The notes below the pieces were generated by a model. That model was given only the letters and a program-made list of their open reading frames with translations, made no database searches and was not told the DNA's origin. Source: [Clostridium] saccharolyticum WM1 (GTDB lineage Bacteria; Bacillota; Clostridia; Lachnospirales; Lachnospiraceae). Taken from it: a stretch of 64,000 bases of DNA. Every line of letters begins with the position of its first letter. The stretch's first letter is position 1. The stretch is from contig NC_014376.1 of NCBI RefSeq assembly GCF_000144625.1, positions 310,001-374,000 of the forward strand, written 5' to 3'. The position numbers and the translations under genes were made by a program. This document shows positions 34,964 through 44,026 of the stretch, piece after piece.

Positions 34964-35632
34964 ATGCCGTCTATCAGTATTTTTGATGTAATCGGTCCCA
35001 ATATGGTGGGGCCATCCAGTTCCCATACCGCGGGTGCTGTGGCAATAGCTCTTCTGGTTAAAAAAATGTTCAACGGGCCGATCAAAAAGGTAGAATTTGT
35101 ATTGTATGGCTCTTTTGCAAAAACCTATAAAGGTCATGGTACCGACCGGGCGCTTCTTGGCGGCATCCTGGGTTTTGAGACTTATGACTTAAGAATAAAA
35201 AATTCCTTTCAGCTGGCGGATGAATGCGGACTGATGTATTCCTTCTGCGTGGATGAAAAAGAAACAGAGGTACATCCAAATACGGTCGAGATCCATGTGA
35301 CTGGAGAAAATGCTGGTACCATGTCGGTCCGCGGCGTTTCATTAGGTGGCGGTAAAGTGAAAATCATCAGGATCAACGGCATTGATGTAGACTTTACGGG
35401 AGAATATTCCACACTGGTCATCCGCCACTTGGACTATCCGGGCATGGTAGCCTATATTGCCACCAGTTTAAGTGAGCGAAATGTCAATATCGCGTTCATG
35501 CGTTTGTTCCGGGAACGGAAAGGGGCGACCGCTTACTCAGTGGTAGAATCTGATGAGGAGATTCCCCAGGAATTGCTGGAAAAGCTGCGGGAACATCCGA
35601 AAGTAGAAGATGTTATGCTTATTCAGGTCTAG
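34964..35632 (+). CDS. sdaAB: L-serine ammonia-lyase, iron-sulfur-dependent, beta subunit
   Basis: The 222-residue protein begins SISIFDVIGPNMVGPSSSHTAGAVAIA, the signature of the beta subunit, and contains YGSFAKTYKGHGTDRALLGGILG. Residues about 148-222 form an ACT domain (LVIRHLDYPGMVAYIATSLS). With the alpha subunit it converts serine to pyruvate and ammonia. Pyruvate can feed the pyruvate formate-lyase encoded nearby. AAAGGAG lies upstream; it precedes sdaAA by nine bases. Confidence 0.96.
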   Translation: MPSISIFDVIGPNMVGPSSSHTAGAVAIALLVKKMFNGPIKKVEFVLYGSFAKTYKGHGTDRALLGGILGFETYDLRIKNSFQLADECGLMYSFCVDEKETEVHPNTVEIHVTGENAGTMSVRGVSLGGGKVKIIRINGIDVDFTGEYSTLVIRHLDYPGMVAYIATSLSERNVNIAFMRLFRERKGATAYSVVESDEEIPQELLEKLREHPKVEDVMLIQV

Positions 35633-35641
35633 GAGGCTTTT

Positions 35642-36520
35642 ATGGATTTTATATCAGGAAATGAATTGCTGAAATTATGTGAGGAAAATCAATGCCGGAT
35701 CTCAGAAGTGATGAGGGAACGTGAAGCCAGTGAGTTCGGCGCCAGTTCCCAAGAGACCATCAGCCGGATGAAGGAAGCTTACCGGATTATGAAAGAATCC
35801 TGCCATAAGCCTTTAGATGAACCTGTGGTATCCATTGGCGGACTGATCGGGGGTGAATCTGCAAAGGTACGGGACAGAAGGAGATCAGGAAAATCCATAT
35901 GCGGAAGCATGCTGTCCAAGGCGATTACCTATTCGCTGGCTGTTTTGGAGGTGAATGCTTCCATGGGACTGATTGTGGCGGCGCCTACGGCCGGAAGCTC
36001 CGGAGTGCTGCCCGGGCTGCTCCTTGCCCTGGAAGAAGAATTTTCCCTGGGTAGTGACCAGATCATAGATGGTCTTTTTACGGCAAGTGCGGTTGGTTAT
36101 CTGTTTATGAGGAATGCTACCGTTGCCGGAGCGCAGGCCGGATGTCAGGCAGAAGTCGGTGCTGCTTCCGCAATGGCAGCGGCAGCTGCGACGGAAATTA
36201 TGGGCGGAACGCCGCAGCAGTGCATGGACGCAGCTTCTTCTGCCTTGGTAAATCTTTTAGGTCTGGTCTGCGACCCGGTAGCCGGCCTGGTGGAATATCC
36301 CTGCCAGAACCGCAATGTTTTAGGTGCTGCCAATGCACTGGTATGTGCAGAAATGGCATTATCAGGAGTCAAACAGTTTATACCCTTTGACCAGATGCTG
36401 GACACCATGATGGCGGTGGGGCGGTCTATTCCGTTTGAATTAAGGGAAACTTCCCTTGGCGGCTGTGCGATTACTGAAGCTGCCTGCGGAAGGGCCTGTG
36501 AGATATTTCAATCAAAGTAA
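35642..36520 (+). CDS. sdaAA: L-serine ammonia-lyase, iron-sulfur-dependent, alpha subunit
   Basis: The 292-residue protein carries the 4Fe-4S ligand cysteines (AGAQAGCQAEVGAASAMA, VCDPVAGLVEYPCQNRN) and the substrate region APTAGSSGVLPG. It is the catalytic half of the Gram-positive two-subunit enzyme, which is oxygen-sensitive. AGGAGGC precedes the ATG. It is the last gene of the operon and is followed by a terminator. Confidence 0.96.
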   Translation: MDFISGNELLKLCEENQCRISEVMREREASEFGASSQETISRMKEAYRIMKESCHKPLDEPVVSIGGLIGGESAKVRDRRRSGKSICGSMLSKAITYSLAVLEVNASMGLIVAAPTAGSSGVLPGLLLALEEEFSLGSDQIIDGLFTASAVGYLFMRNATVAGAQAGCQAEVGAASAMAAAAATEIMGGTPQQCMDAASSALVNLLGLVCDPVAGLVEYPCQNRNVLGAANALVCAEMALSGVKQFIPFDQMLDTMMAVGRSIPFELRETSLGGCAITEAACGRACEIFQSK

Positions 36521-36530
36521 ATTAATTGTG

Positions 36531-36568
36531 AAAGGCAGCGCCGGTTTATGGAAACCGGTGCTGCTTTT
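36531..36568 (+). terminator. Terminator after sdaAA
   Basis: AAAGGCAGCGCCGGTTT (36531-36547) pairs with AAACCGGTGCTGCTTTT (36552-36568) around ATGG. Confidence 0.9.
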
Positions 36569-36586
36569 CATTGTTTGAAAAAAATA

Positions 36587-36616
36587 GTTGCGAGTGCAAC
36601 CATTTTGTGATATGCT
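36587..36616 (+). promoter_or_regulatory. marR promoter with overlapping operator-like palindrome
   Basis: TTGCGA (36588-36593), 17 bases, TATGCT (36611-36616). The -35 lies inside GTTGC-GAGT-GCAAC (36587-36600), an inverted repeat that suggests autorepression by the MarR protein. Confidence 0.55.
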
Positions 36617-36668
36617 GATTATCACCCGAAAAAGTGTAATTCGACCATACGGCTTGGAGGTAAAACGC

Positions 36669-37118
36669 ATGAACGAGCACAGGGAAATCGGGAAGTATAT
36701 CTCGATTCTCCAAAGACTGAACAATATGTACTTTGCAAATCAATTATCCTTTTATCAGATAGGCTGTGGACAACAGTTTTTTTTATTGCAGATTTATAAA
36801 AATCCGGGCATGAGCCTTCATGAGCTGGCTTCTTTTGGCCATTACGATAAAGCGACTGCCACCAGGGCGGTGAAGAAGCTGGAAGAAGAGGGGTATGTTC
36901 TGACTGAGATGGCAAAAGAGGACAAGCGCCTTCGAAGAATTTACGTTACGGATAAGGCGGCGGCTGTTGTGGAGAAGACATTGGAGAGTGTGGCTGAATG
37001 GGCGGATATTATATTGAAGGGATTTACCAAGGAGGAACGTGATGCAGCGGAGCAAATGCTCATCCGCATGGCATACAATGCCAGCCATCACATTATGGAA
37101 CAGAAAGGAAAGGAATAG
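36669..37118 (+). CDS. MarR-family transcriptional regulator
   Basis: The start is the ATG at 36669 after TTGGAGG. The 149-residue protein has a winged helix (NPGMSLHELASFGHYDKATATRAVKKLEEEGYV, then the wing KEDKRLRRIYVT) flanked by dimerisation helices. It lies nine bases before a MATE transporter and probably represses both genes until a toxic ligand binds. Confidence 0.92.
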   Translation: MNEHREIGKYISILQRLNNMYFANQLSFYQIGCGQQFFLLQIYKNPGMSLHELASFGHYDKATATRAVKKLEEEGYVLTEMAKEDKRLRRIYVTDKAAAVVEKTLESVAEWADIILKGFTKEERDAAEQMLIRMAYNASHHIMEQKGKE

Positions 37119-37126
37119 AACCTTAT

Positions 37127-38515
37127 ATGGAACAAAACAAGATGAAACAGGGGGAGAATCCCCTGGGATATAAGCCAGTGGGACATTTGCTGCTGCAGTT
37201 TGCACTTCCGGCAATTATCGCCATGCTGGTAAATTCGATTTACAACATTGTTGACCAGATTTTTATCGGACAGGGGATCGGATATCTGGGAAATGCGGCT
37301 ACCACCATTGCATTCCCCATCGTCACCATCATTTTGGCCATATCCACCCTGCTGGGAGCCGGCGGAAGCGCCTATGCGGCCATTAAGCTGGGGGAAAAGA
37401 ATGAGAAGGAGGCGGACAAGACCCTTGGAACCGTATTCGCGGTGACCCTGGCAGCCAGTGTTGTGGTTATGGCAGTGGCTTTTCCGCTTATGACCCCCAT
37501 GTTAAAGGTCTTTGGAGCCACGGAAAATACCATGGGATATGCCAGGCAGTACACTTCCGTCATACTGATGGGCACTCCCTTTAACATGCTTTCTGTGGTC
37601 TTAAGCAATATGGCCAGAACCGACGGGAATCCGTCCTTATCCATGTACGCCATTTTGGTGGGTGCTGTTTTAAATACCATTCTTGATCCTGTTTATATCT
37701 TTGTATTTCACTGGGGTGTGACCGGGGCAGCCATTGCCACCATCACCTCTCAGATCATTTCCGCAGTGGTGCTGGTGCATTATTTTATATTTAAAGGAAA
37801 ACATATGCGCCTTCATAGAAAAGGATTATCCATTGATGGGAAGATCTGCCGTTTGGCACTGCCACTTGGAATATCCAGCGGTATCACCCAGGTAGCTTCT
37901 ACTATATTACAGGTTGTCATGAACAATTCTCTGGTGTACTATGGAAACCAGACTGATATTGGCGGCGATGTGGCCTTAAGTGCCATGGGCGTTGTAAATA
38001 AAATAGGTATGATCCTTATTTCCATCTGCATTGGGATCGGTATTGGATCTCAGCCCATACTAGGGTTTAACAAGGGGGCAAACCAGCCAAAACGTATGAG
38101 AAGGACATTTCTTTTGGCGGCCGGGGCGGCAACAGCAGTTTCAATTACAGGCTGGCTTGCCTGTCAGATATTCCCGGGACAGATTCTTAGTTTATTTGGG
38201 ACTAAGGATGTATTGTTTACCCAGTTTGCCATCCGCTGTTTAAAGATTTATATGCTGGGAATCTTTTCTGCAGGCTTCCAGGTTGTGACCACCAGCTATT
38301 TCCAGTCCACGGGACAGCCCCTAAAGGCTTCCGTTTTGTCCATGCTGCGCCAGCTATTGTTATTGATTCCTCTGATTCTTACTCTTCCTTTGACCTTTGG
38401 TCTGGAAGGAATCCTGTATGCAGGGCCTGCGGCGGATATCACCTCAATGATCATTGTCAGCCAGTTTGTATTGTATGAAATGAGAAAATTAAACCGTTTT
38501 TGCAAAGATACATAA
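37127..38515 (+). CDS. MATE-family efflux transporter
   Basis: The 462-residue protein has twelve predicted helices, MATE motifs FALPAIIAMLVNSIYNIVDQIFIGQGIG and the repeat GISSGITQVASTILQ. It exports drugs or metabolites with Na+ or H+. It forms an operon with the marR gene. The substrate cannot be read from sequence. Confidence 0.93.
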   Translation: MEQNKMKQGENPLGYKPVGHLLLQFALPAIIAMLVNSIYNIVDQIFIGQGIGYLGNAATTIAFPIVTIILAISTLLGAGGSAYAAIKLGEKNEKEADKTLGTVFAVTLAASVVVMAVAFPLMTPMLKVFGATENTMGYARQYTSVILMGTPFNMLSVVLSNMARTDGNPSLSMYAILVGAVLNTILDPVYIFVFHWGVTGAAIATITSQIISAVVLVHYFIFKGKHMRLHRKGLSIDGKICRLALPLGISSGITQVASTILQVVMNNSLVYYGNQTDIGGDVALSAMGVVNKIGMILISICIGIGIGSQPILGFNKGANQPKRMRRTFLLAAGAATAVSITGWLACQIFPGQILSLFGTKDVLFTQFAIRCLKIYMLGIFSAGFQVVTTSYFQSTGQPLKASVLSMLRQLLLLIPLILTLPLTFGLEGILYAGPAADITSMIIVSQFVLYEMRKLNRFCKDT

Positions 38516-38584
38516 TTTGAATGATACAGCAGGGCTAAGGCCAGGCTGTATCCTGTAAATACAGGGAAAGGAGAAATGGAAACC

Positions 38585-39475
38585 ATGAGCATGAAAACGG
38601 AGATGGCAAGGATTTTCGCCGGACTTAATAAATCGGACAGAAAAATGGCTCTTGAACTGGAGCACCCCGCCAGGGGAACAGCAGCTTTGGACCAGGAACG
38701 ATTTACAAAAAGGGTGCGTGTGAAAGCCTGGAACGTGGATGGCTTTCCTGCTTTCACCATCAATGGAAGCTATACGAAGGCGGCCCATGTCCTTATGCTT
38801 CCGGGCGGGGCCTATACCCTGGAGCCGTCAGGACGTTACAGAGAAATGGCGGAGCATTTTGCCATAGAGAAACAGGTGAGGGTGACCATACCTCTATGTC
38901 CTCTGGCTCCGGAATATACGGCCTTAGATGCCCACCGTTATCTGGTAAGGGTTTACAGCTTTCTTGCTGCAGAGTATCCGGAGGATGAGTTTTTCTTGTT
39001 TGGGGACTTTTCCGGCGGCGGCCTGGCTCTGTCATTATTACAAGAGCTGCGGGACACGGGGAACCTGCCTATGCCGGTGAGAACTGCCGTAGTTTCACCT
39101 TGGCTAGATATCGCTCTCAGCAATCCAAAAATAAAGATCGTGAAAAAATCAGACCCGATCCTTCCCGTGGAAGCGCTGAAAGAGGCCGGCGTTCGTTACC
39201 GGGGGCCTCTGGAGCCGGATCATCCCTTTGTTTCTCCCCTCTATGGGAATTGGGATCATCTGGGACAGATCCTGGTATTTTCCGGGACAGAAGAGATCCT
39301 TACGCCGGATTGTGAGCTTTTGGCGGAGATGGCAGGGAAGCTGCAGGGAACGGAAATCATATACAGAAAAGGGGCCAGAATGATCCATGACTGGATATTG
39401 ATCCCCTGTAAAGAAACCGATGCCACTTTGGATTTGATTTTTGCATTTTTTTTAGAAGAAGCTTTGGGATTTTAA
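38585..39475 (+). CDS. Alpha/beta hydrolase, hormone-sensitive-lipase-like
   Basis: The ATG at 38585 lies 11 bases after AAAGGAG; another in-frame ATG at 38576 is too close. The roughly 296-residue protein has the oxyanion region LPGGAYTLEP, the nucleophile Ser in FGDFSGGGLAL and the catalytic acid and His near the end (EEILTPDCELL, RMIHDW). It is an esterase of unknown substrate. It follows the MATE gene by about 60 bases and may be cotranscribed. Confidence 0.82.
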   Translation: MSMKTEMARIFAGLNKSDRKMALELEHPARGTAALDQERFTKRVRVKAWNVDGFPAFTINGSYTKAAHVLMLPGGAYTLEPSGRYREMAEHFAIEKQVRVTIPLCPLAPEYTALDAHRYLVRVYSFLAAEYPEDEFFLFGDFSGGGLALSLLQELRDTGNLPMPVRTAVVSPWLDIALSNPKIKIVKKSDPILPVEALKEAGVRYRGPLEPDHPFVSPLYGNWDHLGQILVFSGTEEILTPDCELLAEMAGKLQGTEIIYRKGARMIHDWILIPCKETDATLDLIFAFFLEEALGF

Positions 39476-39515
39476 AATGAGGTTCGGTCCTGTTTCAGGG
39501 CCGAACCTCATTTTT
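39475..39515 (+). terminator. Terminator after the hydrolase gene
   Basis: AAATGAGGTTCGG (39475-39487) pairs with CCGAACCTCATTT (39501-39513), followed by Ts. Confidence 0.9.
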
Positions 39516-39550
39516 AATTTGTGATGAAGTACTATGAACAAAGGAACGGA

Positions 39551-40270
39551 TTAAAGTTTTGCAAGAGATTGAAGGGCATGGCCTTCAATCAGCACCTCGT
39601 AATGTTCCTTGTAGTACGCTTCAGAGGCGTAGTCCTGATGAATCTTGGAACCATACTCTGCAAGCAGGTTGCAGACACGGCTGAAATCCAGAGACTTATC
39701 AGGGGTGTTTCTGATCACCAGATAATACTGTCTGGTATCAGGTTTTTTATACAATGTATTCTCGCCATCGTAAACCTGTCCGATGGTCCTTGCAGCATCA
39801 GATATCTGATCCAGGCTTTGAAAACTATAAATTCGTATCGAGGAAGCACCCGATGGTTCTTTTGGCTGCTCTGCCTCCGGTTCTTCTTTTTTGTCAATTC
39901 CTAACAAGTTTAATAGTCCGTCGGCGCCTTCCAAAAGTTCGCTTGCCAGATCTCCTGGCATGGAATCCAAGTCCTCGTCGGCTGCTGGAGAAAATTTAGC
40001 AAACCTTGTATCTAATTCTTCCGGGTCCTCGATTTTTGTGATCACCAGCATGACGCTTTCATTGGACAACGGAATTGCTTCTACCATGAGAGGAATGTCT
40101 TCTGCTTCGAATCCCACTTCGTTAGAGGCTTTTTGAATCATCTCGCGGAACAGGTTGCGGGCTTTTTCACTGCCATAGGCAAGCTCGCCTAAATTTAAGT
40201 TTCGGACGCTTAAATCAAAGCTGGTAAGCGTACAGCGAATTTGATTTTCATTAATACGTTCTATCTTCAT
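39551..40270 (-). CDS. mecA: Adaptor protein MecA
   Basis: The 239-residue protein begins MKIERINENQIRCTLTSFDL, the MecA N-terminal substrate-binding domain. An acidic linker and a C-terminal ClpC-binding domain (YSFQSLDQISDAARTIGQVY) follow. It brings substrates to the ClpC-ClpP protease. AGGAAGTG lies upstream. It stands alone, between convergent and tandem neighbours. Confidence 0.94.
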   Translation of the reverse strand: MKIERINENQIRCTLTSFDLSVRNLNLGELAYGSEKARNLFREMIQKASNEVGFEAEDIPLMVEAIPLSNESVMLVITKIEDPEELDTRFAKFSPAADEDLDSMPGDLASELLEGADGLLNLLGIDKKEEPEAEQPKEPSGASSIRIYSFQSLDQISDAARTIGQVYDGENTLYKKPDTRQYYLVIRNTPDKSLDFSRVCNLLAEYGSKIHQDYASEAYYKEHYEVLIEGHALQSLAKL

Positions 40271-40662
40271 AGGATCACTTCCTGTTCTTTTTAAAATGGT
40301 GAATGAATGTTTACATACTTCCTCAACATAACTATACTATATAATATAGCGAAAAAGCAATTACTATGTGAAAAAATTTATATATTTTTAAGGATTGTAT
40401 GCTAAAAACCGGGAATCCTATTTGATTATTGGATTTTCCGGTTTTTTTATTGGACAGGATGGGAAACTGCACCTGTTTCTTGTAATCTCTTTTAAGTCTT
40501 TCTGTATAATCTGGAAAAACGTACTAAAAACTTAATTCGATTCGTGAATATATAACTGATTCATATTGTTATAAGGCAAGAATAAAACCTTTAAGTTATG
40601 AGTACGATGGAACCATAAAGAAAACCAGAAACTTCTCATTTGTCTTCAGATGTCAGGGAGAA
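40271..40662. other. 392-base gap between mecA and the acetyltransferase gene
   Basis: It holds a strong hairpin at 40404-40448 and AT-rich sequence. I see no gene here. Confidence 0.6.
40404..40448. terminator. Bidirectional terminator
   Basis: AAAAACCGGGAATCC (40404-40418) pairs with GGATTTTCCGGTTTTT (from 40431). A run of seven Ts closes the right arm. Confidence 0.8.
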
Positions 40663-41142
40663 TCAGCGTAGAATATATTTCATTGGAGTAAACCGTATTC
40701 CATTTAAAAGCTGCTCGGTATCGGTATCCACAAATCCTAGTTTATGATATACCTCGACCGCATAAGGCGATGAATGAACGGTTATTTCCTGGTGAATGCC
40801 CGCAGCTGCGTAAAAGGATGTTACAGTATGGAACAATTCCCGTCCGATACCTCGCCGATGATGTTCTTTATTCACAAATAAAAGCGAAATATGGCAGGGC
40901 TGTCTGGCAGCGATCACCCCCACAATGGCATCCCCGGAAAAGCATCCCCAGAAAAACATTTCATTTCTGGAGATTTTTTGTTTTATCGTTTCAAAATCTA
41001 AAAACTTCCGAAATTCCTCAATGCCTTCATCCGGATAATCCGGGGCTTCAAATTCTTCAAAAATTTTCCAAACCAAGTCCAAAGCTCCATATTTTTTTAT
41101 GGAGTCAATGTTCAACCGGGCAATACGATAATTCTCATTCAT
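40663..41142 (-). CDS. GNAT-family N-acetyltransferase
   Basis: The 159-residue protein has the acetyl-CoA-binding motif HHRRGIGRELFHTV, preceded by a strand (HISLLFVNKEH), and the C-terminal EVYHKLGFVDTDTE. The acceptor substrate is unknown. It is a single gene. Confidence 0.88.
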   Translation of the reverse strand: MNENYRIARLNIDSIKKYGALDLVWKIFEEFEAPDYPDEGIEEFRKFLDFETIKQKISRNEMFFWGCFSGDAIVGVIAARQPCHISLLFVNKEHHRRGIGRELFHTVTSFYAAAGIHQEITVHSSPYAVEVYHKLGFVDTDTEQLLNGIRFTPMKYILR

Positions 41143-41325
41143 CTTCCTACCGCCTCACAAATAGGTATTTTATTTCTGATTTTTATTATAGCAGGTAAAC
41201 ACCATTCAGGAAAGAAGAGGATGAGTAAAATCGTTCTGATGGGTGTATGGCTTTTGGCTTTATTTTTTTATTTTTAAAAAATGGTTGAAAAAACAGGAGG
41301 AATATATTAGAATATACCCCAAGAG

Positions 41326-42801
41326 ATGATATTGGACAGACAAAAGGAGGTGGTTTTTGTTAGCGCCGTTCTGTTTGGAAAATATCAGCTATACGGCATC
41401 TTGGGAACCGGCCGGGCAGGAACAGTTTTTCTGGCGGTTCATCTTGGGCTTGAGGAATACCGGGCGATCAAGCGGGTACCCAAAAGCTTTCTGAAATTTG
41501 AAGATCTAAGGCGTGAAGCACTGGTTCTTAAGGAACTGCGCCATCCTGGAATTCCCATTATTTATGACGTAGAAGAAGACGAATCTTATAGTTATCTGAT
41601 CGAAGAGTATCTGGAAGGAGAATCATTATATGACCTTGTAAAAAGACAGGGCCATCTATCGCGGGAACTGGCCATTTCATATGGAGTTCAGTTGACCAGC
41701 ATCATCAGTTACCTGCATCTCGCAGGACCAAACCCCATATTACATTTAGATTTACAGCCGAAAAACCTGTTATTGTGCCATGACACCATAAAATTGATTG
41801 ACTTTGGCCTTGCCGCGTCCTTGGGTGATGCAAATATGCCCAAAGAGCGGTACGGAACCGTGGGATGTGCGGCGCCGGAGCAGTATTCAAAGGATGGAGC
41901 ACTGGATGAGAGAACAGATATTTATGCCATTGGTACTATCATTCATTATCTATTTACAGGAGTATTTCCAAAGCTGCCTTATAAACCGGCTGCATCCATG
42001 GATGCCGATCTGGCAGCCGTTATAAAACGGTGCATAAAATTGGAAAAGGAAGAACGGTTTTCATCAGCACAGGAGCTGGGGGAAAGGCTCAGACAGCTTG
42101 AGCGCATGGGAACGGCTGCAAAGGAACGTCTACAATCATCATCTCTTATCATTGCTCTTGCAGGGAGCAAATCAGGGGCCGGAACGACTCATATAGGGAT
42201 CGGCCTGTCTGTCTATCTTAGAAATCATGGATATCCCAATTTATTTGAAGAAAAAAATGATTCCGGCATGAGTGCCGGGCTTGGTGGCGTATGGTCAGCG
42301 AAACGGGACCAGTATGGCCTGATGAGGTACCGGGGCTTTCTTTGGAAACCTTATTACGGACCGGGAGTGAAGCTGAGAGAGCCGCCTTTTCAAATTCGCA
42401 TCCTGGATTATGGAAAAAATATTAACCTGGCTCTGACGGGAGGCTCCCACAGGGTGATACTGGTATGCGACGGCAGCGACTGGGGCAGAAACAGCACCTT
42501 TTTGTCTGCGGAGCAGGTGGTGAAGGGCCGTATATCCTACGGGATCATTTACAACCACGCAGCTGGTAAAACCAGGATAACTCTGCCTGACGGGGCGGTC
42601 CCTTCTAAGTGCTTAAAGGCTCCATATTATCCGGATCCTTTTGAGCCGGGAGCAGAAGCGGAAGGTTTTTATAAGGCTCTTCTGGAAGAAGTTTTAGAAA
42701 TTAAAATCAGAAGAAGAGGGATAAGCGGACTGAAAAGCTGGATCATAGAGCGGCTGACCGGAATGATCCCGGGCAAAGGCCGTACCCCAGGGAAAAGGTA
42801 A
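41326..42801 (+). CDS. Ser/Thr protein kinase fused to a variant ParA/MinD-like P-loop domain
   Basis: The 491-residue protein starts with a kinase domain (about 15-265). It has the Gly loop LGTGRAGTVFLA, Lys in YRAIKRV, catalytic loop HLDLQPKNLLL and LIDFGLA. The catalytic-loop Lys of HRDxKPxN is Gln here. Residues about 275-460 form a ParA/MinD-like fold with the altered P-loop AGSKSGAGTTH and a later ILDYGKN strand. The start is uncertain because the strong AAAGGAGG (about 41343) falls inside the frame. Its neighbour encodes a second P-loop protein of the same type. It is probably a regulatory kinase for a surface or secretion system. Confidence 0.75.
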   Translation: MILDRQKEVVFVSAVLFGKYQLYGILGTGRAGTVFLAVHLGLEEYRAIKRVPKSFLKFEDLRREALVLKELRHPGIPIIYDVEEDESYSYLIEEYLEGESLYDLVKRQGHLSRELAISYGVQLTSIISYLHLAGPNPILHLDLQPKNLLLCHDTIKLIDFGLAASLGDANMPKERYGTVGCAAPEQYSKDGALDERTDIYAIGTIIHYLFTGVFPKLPYKPAASMDADLAAVIKRCIKLEKEERFSSAQELGERLRQLERMGTAAKERLQSSSLIIALAGSKSGAGTTHIGIGLSVYLRNHGYPNLFEEKNDSGMSAGLGGVWSAKRDQYGLMRYRGFLWKPYYGPGVKLREPPFQIRILDYGKNINLALTGGSHRVILVCDGSDWGRNSTFLSAEQVVKGRISYGIIYNHAAGKTRITLPDGAVPSKCLKAPYYPDPFEPGAEAEGFYKALLEEVLEIKIRRRGISGLKSWIIERLTGMIPGKGRTPGKR

Positions 42802-42808
42802 ATGCTTC

Positions 42809-43426
42809 ATGAATGGAACAATTATAAAGGTATGGAAGCTTTTGCACACCGGTAAAAGACCGGTGAGCCAGGAGGTCATAGGGATCATCGGAACCGGCAG
42901 AGGCGTGGGAGTGACCCATTTTACGGTTTTGACGGCAGGATATCTGGGCGGAGTTTTAAGAAAAAAATGTGCAGTTCTGGAATGGAACAGCCGCGAAGAT
43001 TTTAAGAACATGAGAAAGATGTGCGGGAAGGAAAAGGCACAGGCCGGATATTTTCAGATACTGGAAGCAGATTATTATGAACGGGCGGGGATTGATACCC
43101 TGTTATTGTGTAAAAAGTCCGGATACCAGGCAGTGATTGTGGATTACGGAACTGTAAAGGAAGGAAATCTGGATGAATTTCTAAGATGTGACAGGCAGTT
43201 TGTTCTCGGCAGCCTAAGCGAGTGGCAGATGGAAGCGTTTCTGGAGTTTGAGGGAAAGGGGAAAAAAGCGGAAAAAGGCTGGAAGACGCTCGTGTCATTT
43301 GGCAGCGAGGAAGCCAGAAAAAGTGCGGAAAAGAGGCTTAAAATACCCATCTTCCGAATTCCGGTTTCAGTAGACGTTTTTGCTGTCACCAGTGAGATCA
43401 TAGGCTTTTACCAACAGTTTTTTTAA
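42809..43426 (+). CDS. Variant ParA/MinD-like P-loop protein
   Basis: The 205-residue protein shows IGIIGTGRGVGVTHFTVLTAGYLG, a P-loop-like segment in which the usual GKT/S is VTH. Then come CAVLEWNS and AVIVDYGTV, corresponding to ParA-family strands. It resembles the C-terminal half of the preceding kinase. It lies eight bases downstream of that gene. ATP binding is doubtful because the invariant Lys is missing. The function is unknown. Confidence 0.65.
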   Translation: MNGTIIKVWKLLHTGKRPVSQEVIGIIGTGRGVGVTHFTVLTAGYLGGVLRKKCAVLEWNSREDFKNMRKMCGKEKAQAGYFQILEADYYERAGIDTLLLCKKSGYQAVIVDYGTVKEGNLDEFLRCDRQFVLGSLSEWQMEAFLEFEGKGKKAEKGWKTLVSFGSEEARKSAEKRLKIPIFRIPVSVDVFAVTSEIIGFYQQFF

Positions 43427-43517
43427 GGCCGGGGGGAGAGATTGTGTCACGGCAATACCCTTGTGGTCTTCTCCCGGGCTGATCAGGCACGAATGAAATT
43501 ATACGGGGGAGATGCGG

Positions 43518-43763
43518 ATGAAAACAGAGGATGCCAGAGAAAGGAACGAGCGCACAAAAGAAGGTGATTATCTGGCAGGGCTTAAAAAATACCGGGATCA
43601 GGGAATCGCCATTCTGATAGACGGAGAAGAGCTGCCGGAAAAAGACTGGAACAAAATATTTGAAGTGAGGGAGGATGATAGCTTTTATATGGCCGATTAT
43701 ATTCCTGATAAAAAGACCGGAAAGCTGCAGGAAATAAGATTTGACCGGGTGTATAACCGATAA
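43518..43763 (+). CDS. Hypothetical protein (81 aa) of the kinase operon
   Basis: The start is the ATG at 43518, six bases after GGGGGAG. The protein is charged, with a helical N-terminus (EDARERNERTKEGDYLAGLKKY) and a short beta region (GIAILIDGEELPEKDWNKIFE). I do not recognise a family. It follows the P-loop gene by about 90 bases and may belong to the same transcript. Confidence 0.6.
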   Translation: MKTEDARERNERTKEGDYLAGLKKYRDQGIAILIDGEELPEKDWNKIFEVREDDSFYMADYIPDKKTGKLQEIRFDRVYNR

Positions 43764-44026
43764 ATGTCAGAATGTTCCAAAGGGGACGCGGCCGGATGCC
43801 ATCTTCAGCCGAAAGCTTGCCATAGGAGCGCGTCAGGGAGGGATCAGGGGATTTGGAACGTAATGAAAATGTAAATTTCAAAAATGCAGAATTGTGATAT
43901 AATGAGCGAAAGAGAAAAATGCGCCTGCGTATTTGAAGAACGGCGTATGCCGAACATGAACTGCCGATTCATGATATCATTGACGACAGTGATAGCAAAA
44001 GAAGACACGATCCAGGAGGAGAGCAG

